A stretch of 64,000 nucleotides of DNA from Bacteroidales bacterium UBA4333 (GTDB lineage: Bacteria; Bacteroidota; Bacteroidia; Bacteroidales; Paludibacteraceae), in contig DGTP01000003.1 of the NCBI GenBank assembly GCA_002394335.1, positions 221,068 to 285,067 on the forward strand, in the 5' to 3' direction. The position numbers and the translations under genes are program-made. Below the pieces are notes generated by a model, which was given only the letters and a program-made list of their open reading frames with translations, did no database searches and was not told the DNA's origin. Positions within the stretch are counted from its first letter, which is position 1, and each line of letters starts with the position of its first letter. Positions 59,994 through 64,000 of the stretch are shown one piece after another.

Positions 59994-60299
59994 TTACTCC
60001 CCGATCTTCTTGTACTCTTGTGCGAACATAAATCCCCACAGCGAGCCATATTTCTTTTGGTTCTTGAATGCCGTCTTGTAAGCCTCTTTCTGCTCATTGG
60101 TCAGGGCTTTCAGAGCGGCTATCGTTTGTGTGAATTTATCCTGACGAGCCAACTCTTGTTCGCTGAACGGTTTGGTGCGAGGATGGCAGATCTTGCCCGT
60201 GTACAGGGTGTCGCCTTTCTTCGCGAAATACACATCGCTGTGTTCACAGATCTTGCCGCTGTACGACTTGACCATTTCAATTGGAATGTACTTTGCCAT
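59994..60299 (-). CDS. Unrecognised 101-aa protein, family A paralogue
   Basis: N-terminus MAKYIPIEMVKSYSGKICEH, then KGDTLYTGKICHPRTKPFSE and a helical C-terminus (SEQELARQDKFTQTIAALKA, KYGSLWGFMFAQEYKKIGE). It shares the C-terminal pattern and the leader word ACTATTATGGCAAA with 59169-59546. A -7-like TATCTTTG lies at 60508-60515 but with no good -33. Confidence 0.75.
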   Translation of the reverse strand: MAKYIPIEMVKSYSGKICEHSDVYFAKKGDTLYTGKICHPRTKPFSEQELARQDKFTQTIAALKALTNEQKEAYKTAFKNQKKYGSLWGFMFAQEYKKIGE

Positions 60300-60517
60300 A
60301 ATAGTTTAGGTTTTGGTTTGTTAATAATATGTTGTTCTGTTTCCGGCGGTATGCCGCCGTCTTTCTTTTCGTCTATTGTCCCTGCATTGAATGTCGGTTT
60401 TATTTCGTTTCAAGTTCCCCCAATCTCTTTCGTCTCCAGCACCGGTTAAGCCGACCTTAAGCCGAGGTTAGGCATCAAAAACACCGCCTCTCAATTGAAA
60501 GACGGTGCAAAGATACG

Positions 60518-60817
60518 TCAAAAGTGAACAATCTGTTCTTCTGCCGGTGGAAAATTTATCAAAAAACTGTATTTTTTTCGTCTTACTGCCTCTTGGTAGT
60601 ACCATCTCAGGCAATAATCCACATACATTATTGCAATTTTGTTCCTTCGGGCGACAATCTTTTTCGCCCACCCTGCGGATGTTCCTTTGTCTCGTTCGAT
60701 AAAATACTGATCCACGATCTCTTGGTTCCGCACTTCAGTCGCGTGCCGCATCAAGGACATATAGGAGTCATTCGGATCCCGTACCAGATAGGGCACATCA
60801 TATAACGGATAGTCCAT
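60518..60817 (-). CDS. Unrecognised 99-aa protein
   Basis: A basic helical protein (MDYPLYDVPYLVRDPNDSYM, SAGWAKKIVARRNKIAIMYV, CLRWYYQEAVRRKKYSFLIN). No known motif. It starts 5 nt after the stop of the gene at 60823-61128 and is likely co-transcribed with it. Confidence 0.7.
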   Translation of the reverse strand: MDYPLYDVPYLVRDPNDSYMSLMRHATEVRNQEIVDQYFIERDKGTSAGWAKKIVARRNKIAIMYVDYCLRWYYQEAVRRKKYSFLINFPPAEEQIVHF

Positions 60818-60822
60818 AGCGT

Positions 60823-61128
60823 TTAGTTTTTGATGTAGATGGTTGTATGTTTCTCAGGCAGGAACTGCCTTTTCCAGCCGTCTCGCTCCTCGGTCGTGCC
60901 GTAGCGGTCGTAGTAGGCAGCGTAGGAGAGTTGCATCTGTTGCGGTTTGAAGTCCAAGATGAAGAAATACGGGTTTCTGCCGGGGTAGCGGCCGTGCGTC
61001 TCCAGCCAGGTGATGATGGCCTGCTGCTTGGTCTGGCTGCATTGTTCCCAGAGCTGTTGCGCCGCTCCCAGACGGCTTTTGAATTGTTCGTCCGGCTGGA
61101 ATAGCGTCAGGAAATGATTAAAATCCAT
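60823..61128 (-). CDS. Unrecognised 101-aa protein
   Basis: Starts MDFNHFLTLFQPDEQFKSRL and contains WLETHGRYPGRNPYFFILDF and YAAYYDRYGTTEERDGWKRQ. It is a compact, aromatic-rich protein with no signal peptide or recognised domain, first of a two-gene unit with 60518-60817. Confidence 0.7.
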   Translation of the reverse strand: MDFNHFLTLFQPDEQFKSRLGAAQQLWEQCSQTKQQAIITWLETHGRYPGRNPYFFILDFKPQQMQLSYAAYYDRYGTTEERDGWKRQFLPEKHTTIYIKN

Positions 61129-61200
61129 AAAAATAATTTTTGTTTAGTCTGTCCCGCCTGTCCAGTCCTGTCTCGCCCCAAGGGGGGATTATAGGGGGGA

Positions 61201-61234
61201 CTAGACAGACTAGACAGACTAGACAGACTAGACA
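61201..61234. repeat. 9-bp tandem repeat
   Basis: 3.7 copies of CTAGACAGA, preceded by a pyrimidine-rich stretch with repeated CTGTCC/CCTGTC words (61142-61175). It lies after the stop of the 151-aa gene. Confidence 0.9.
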
Positions 61235-61282
61235 TTTTTTATTTTTCTTTTTGTCAAACTTTTTCTTTTATCGGCTTTCTTT

Positions 61283-61738
61283 TTATCCCATGAACGCGAG
61301 GCGGAAGGAGTGCTTGATGGACTCGGAATCGGGGTGGGCTGCTTCGAGCTTCTGTGCGGTGCGTTTGAGGTCGGCGCGCATGTCCTTCAGCTGGGCTGCC
61401 ATCTGTTCCTGCAGGGCGAGCTGCTGCACGTAGATGGCATGGTTGGGGTCGGAGGTGATGGAGGGGTTGGTGTTCTTCTCCCACGTGAAGGATTTGGGGC
61501 GGCTGACGACGATCTTGAAACCGTGGTACTCGATCGTGCCGGTGAAATTGGACGGCTTGCCCTGCTCTTTGATGAGCGCCTGTACGGCGGCTTCGACCTG
61601 CGGACGGAGGGTTTTGAGGGTTGCCTCGGATTCGTTACATGCTACCTGCGCAGCGAAAAATTGGTCGATTACTTCGTAGTTTGAGTTTGTTTGGGCACTG
61701 CGTGCCGGTTTGAGGTTGTTTGAATTGTTGGTTGTCAT
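61283..61738 (-). CDS. Unrecognised 151-aa protein
   Basis: An N-terminal polar segment (NNSNNLKPARSAQTNSN) precedes a helical region (VIDQFFAAQVACNESEATLK), a short beta part (FTGTIEYHGFKIVVSRPKSF) and a C-terminal coiled coil. The helix-strand-helix plan is a little like phage Gam or Gp157 host-nuclease binders, but no diagnostic residue supports that. A -7-like TACTTTTG sits at 61816-61823. Confidence 0.7.
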   Translation of the reverse strand: MTTNNSNNLKPARSAQTNSNYEVIDQFFAAQVACNESEATLKTLRPQVEAAVQALIKEQGKPSNFTGTIEYHGFKIVVSRPKSFTWEKNTNPSITSDPNHAIYVQQLALQEQMAAQLKDMRADLKRTAQKLEAAHPDSESIKHSFRLAFMG

Positions 61739-61899
61739 AATGTTAAATATTTTTTAGTTATTGTTCAGGTGCCTGTATAAAAACAAAAGCACCGGACTCC
61801 ATTTTGAAATCCGGTGCAAAAGTACTGCTTTAAGTGACCCCTTGGAAGGTCGTTTTGACCACAAACGCGACCCCTTGTGACCTTTTCGTCTCCAAATGT

Positions 61900-62436
61900 C
61901 TATCGCTTGCGTTTTCGGTTGATATTTCTGCCGAGGGCGTAGTGATCCACCACCCATCCGAACTCCTTGCTGAGCCGCCGGCAGAGCGCAACGCGTGTGT
62001 TATTCGCCACGAACTGCTTGAACTCCTCGTCAAAACGGCTTCGTTCGTCGATGTATTGACGCACTTCGGTGTATCTGCCTTCACGCGGAGTGCCTAAAAT
62101 CTGCTCCGCCGTCAGCTCTGCCTCGTCTGTTTCTTCAGCCGTTTCCTCTTCCGTCGTTTCCTCTTCCTGCGGCGTGAGGTAGATGTTGCATCCGTGGTTG
62201 TCGTGGATGTCGTTGTTTTGCTCGGCGATCAAAGTGAGTTTGCCGTGATTTTCGATGGTGATGGAGGGTTTGTGTTCTTGCTTTTTCATATCCGGTTGTG
62301 TTTTATAGTTGTTTAGTTCTTGTTCCAGTTGGCGGATGTACTGAGCCTGTTCCATAGCGGTTTGCACCCATCTGTCGCGGTCGCGACGCAGGGCATCCAG
62401 CAAGTTGAGGGTACTATGTTCATCAGGCGGTGGCAT
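61900..62436 (-). CDS. Unrecognised 178-aa protein
   Basis: An N-terminal coiled coil (LLDALRRDRDRWVQTAMEQA, YIRQLEQELNN), then MKKQEHKPSITIENHGKLTL and a strongly acidic stretch (EEETTEEETAEETDEAEL), then a basic C-terminus with SKEFGWVVDHYALGRNINRK. The NHG and DIHDNHG pair is notable. An internal Met at residue 50 could be an alternative start. The leader holds a hairpin (62464-62488). Confidence 0.68.
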   Translation of the reverse strand: MPPPDEHSTLNLLDALRRDRDRWVQTAMEQAQYIRQLEQELNNYKTQPDMKKQEHKPSITIENHGKLTLIAEQNNDIHDNHGCNIYLTPQEEETTEEETAEETDEAELTAEQILGTPREGRYTEVRQYIDERSRFDEEFKQFVANNTRVALCRRLSKEFGWVVDHYALGRNINRKRKR

Positions 62437-62463
62437 CTTTTGCGGTCATTATAATAATAGGGA

Positions 62464-62488
62464 CCCCGAGGATTTATAATCCTTGGGG
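62464..62488 (-). promoter_or_regulatory. Stable hairpin in the leader of the 178-aa gene
   Basis: CCCCAAGGATT pairs with AATCCTCGGGG (one G-T pair) around a 3-nt loop on the minus strand. No T-run follows. Upstream is a -7-like TACTTTTG (62562-62569) without a good -33. Confidence 0.55.
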
Positions 62489-62650
62489 AGAGGAGGAAAC
62501 GTGACCATTACATTTGTTACGCAGTAACTTAATCATGGATCACCGATTCCGACGACAAAAGTACAACAAAAAACTCCCAAAACATGGGAGTATGGAGAAA
62601 AATGCAGAAATATGATTATTGTTCTCTTCGGTGGCATTCTTGCCGCCGGA

Positions 62651-63976
62651 TCATTCAACTATATGCTTTATCAATGCTTCTTCATTGTGCAACATACTGC
62701 TTTGAAAATCCGACCAAGAAGATACCGATTGGGGGATGGTCATTCCATAGAGGGATATTGTTCCACCATATCCGCATAGTGTTGAAGAATGTATGGCTGT
62801 ATCAGATGAAATTGACGGATAAACCAAACCTCCATGTGCTGCCTGCTTGATATACATATATGTGATGAGTTGATGAAGGTCGTCCCTGTCCACTTCTGAC
62901 ACGCGTTTATCAGTATAGCCCTTATATTTAGCATCCAGAATGAAATCCTGCCTGTAAAAATCAGGATAGCGCGGTGCGGACTTCGGATTATTGAAAAGCC
63001 AAATGGCTCCTTGGCTATCCTTATTACGGGGATGCAAGAATCCTATCGGTGCCAAGAGAGTGTTCAGATATTCTTCCCAAAGCCATGCGCCATCAAACAA
63101 AATACCATATATCTCATCATTCGTAGTCCCGTATTTCAGTTCCTCATGACGAAGAATTTGCAAACAAAGCTGCTGTAAATAGCGGTACTCGCCATAGTAA
63201 GGATGCCGAATGGGGCGTAAGTTGCGGTTGATGACTTTTAGCCGTTCCTGACGATTATACGTTGGTGTGGCTTGCACTATGGCATTTACAGCCTCTTTGG
63301 TATCCGCGTCATTTTGCAGAATCCCGTTCGCGTAAGGATGCAGACGGATATATTCTATGGTATGCCGCACTAATTGCGTGACATCGTTATTGTACGCATA
63401 TTCGCGTGTTTGGTATGCGATGTTGCTGGAGAATGGGATGTTCTTACGTATATGCTGCGCCATATCTATTCTTCCGCGCAGATGCGTGTCATTGTAATGG
63501 TGGGTTTGGTATTCTTTGTACAAGCCCTGCCGGTATGCACGCTTGAGAAAAGCGGGAAATAGATAGATGAGAAAATCGAAAATACTGGTCTGGTCAGAGG
63601 TATAGTTGAGATCAAAAAGATTGACGGCAAAAACCCGTTGCAGCATATAGTGTAGAAAAAAATCCTGCTCATCAGTTTTAGCAAAGCGTGAATGAATCCG
63701 CAAACGGGTGTTCTTGTACCCCACAAAGCCCATAATGTTACCAGTGTATATGGTATTATCACGCATTGTGAAAATATACTCGTTAGTGATACCATCCTTA
63801 TACTGATTAAGACTTTGAGGAAAAACAAGCAGATTCGGATTGTCTTCTATCTTCAGTTCACCAATAGGCAACGCAGATAACTTGCTCAGATTTTCTTTGT
63901 GAGCAAGTTCTTCACCTTTCAAAATATAACCTTGAAAGCAGTTATCCGTTATTGTTATCGGTTTTGGTTCTTCCAT
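62651..63976 (-). CDS. mcrC: McrC-family restriction component (McrBC system)
   Basis: 441 aa. The N-terminal half has the McrC pattern (GNIMGFVGYKNTRLRIHSRF, HYMLQRVFAVNL); the C-terminal PD-(D/E)xK nuclease core reads RYPDFYRQDFILDAKYKGY, with YPD and DAK supplying the catalytic residues. McrC is the nuclease activated by the GTPase McrB, usually against modified DNA. Its start overlaps the probable end of an upstream frame by 35 nt, as in mcrBC pairs. Confidence 0.88.
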   Translation of the reverse strand: MEEPKPITITDNCFQGYILKGEELAHKENLSKLSALPIGELKIEDNPNLLVFPQSLNQYKDGITNEYIFTMRDNTIYTGNIMGFVGYKNTRLRIHSRFAKTDEQDFFLHYMLQRVFAVNLFDLNYTSDQTSIFDFLIYLFPAFLKRAYRQGLYKEYQTHHYNDTHLRGRIDMAQHIRKNIPFSSNIAYQTREYAYNNDVTQLVRHTIEYIRLHPYANGILQNDADTKEAVNAIVQATPTYNRQERLKVINRNLRPIRHPYYGEYRYLQQLCLQILRHEELKYGTTNDEIYGILFDGAWLWEEYLNTLLAPIGFLHPRNKDSQGAIWLFNNPKSAPRYPDFYRQDFILDAKYKGYTDKRVSEVDRDDLHQLITYMYIKQAAHGGLVYPSISSDTAIHSSTLCGYGGTISLYGMTIPQSVSSWSDFQSSMLHNEEALIKHIVE

Positions 63977-64000
63977 AGAAAGCGTCTTCCAGTTCCTGCA
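63942..64000 (-). CDS. C-terminal tail of an upstream gene, probably mcrB
   Basis: A frame open from the window edge to a TAA at 63942-63944 reads QELEDAFYGRTKTDNNNG at its end and overlaps the mcrC start. Too little is visible to identify it; the McrB call rests only on gene order. Confidence 0.4.
   Translation of the reverse strand, partial: QELEDAFYGRTKTDNNNG

Overview
This is 64 kb of a Bacteroidota chromosome, almost certainly order Bacteroidales. The promoters are of the phylum type (TTG, 20-nt spacer, TAnnTTTG). Two type IX secretion (T9SS) proteins, PorW and PorX, are encoded, and three secreted proteins end in the short IYxxxG-type tails typical of T9SS-era Bacteroidales cargo. Gene content (efp, malQ with starch-binding modules, an OmpA protein, the parE neighbourhood) fits a gut or oral-type Bacteroidales. 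I cannot fix the family from the sequence alone.

Layout. 1-5.1 kb: the end of recJ, then tdk, priA and a CPBP membrane protease on the plus strand, facing a small cysteine-motif membrane protein co-transcribed with parE on the minus strand. 7.2-9.8 kb: three toxin-antitoxin modules in a row, each with its own promoter, the same terminator hairpin and the same ~105-bp intergenic repeat. 9.9-20.6 kb: a surface-protein locus of three secreted proteins (339, 1076 and 1881 aa; the last with 12 InlB-type repeats and an internal 420-bp DNA duplication), with two tiny MK-x-Y-x-x-P peptides between and after them, and structured leader regions. 21.5-32.3 kb: gpmI, a sirtuin lacking the zinc cysteines, tsaB-porW, tRNA-Pro, miaB, and an OmpA/TPR lipoprotein-small protein-mutL operon.

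32.4-39.2 kb: one long plus-strand operon (SRPBCC protein, psd, deoC, a response regulator without its phospho-acceptor Asp, rpe, comEC, xseA and a helix-hairpin-helix protein). 39.3-42.1 kb: efp, with marC-rpiB-radical SAM transcribed divergently. 42.1-51.2 kb: a six-gene minus-strand operon with overlapping start and stop codons (PASTA protein, rluD, porX, EEP phosphatase, 998-aa TPR protein, TonB-receptor-like barrel). 51.3-58.8 kb: a tiny lipoprotein, malQ, a flippase-like membrane protein, a helix-hairpin-helix outer-membrane protein, a CAT-anticodon tRNA and an OmpA porin. 58.9-64 kb: an accessory region with an orphan promoter and hairpins (candidate small RNA), seven small unrecognised or lipoprotein genes with short tandem repeats between them, and mcrC with the probable tail of mcrB.

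The most unusual items are the toxin-antitoxin cassette array with shared flanks, three divergent gene pairs whose promoters cross in an identical 14-bp near-palindrome, the alternation of secreted proteins with tiny peptides, the degenerate response regulator, and the small-gene/McrBC region at the right end.
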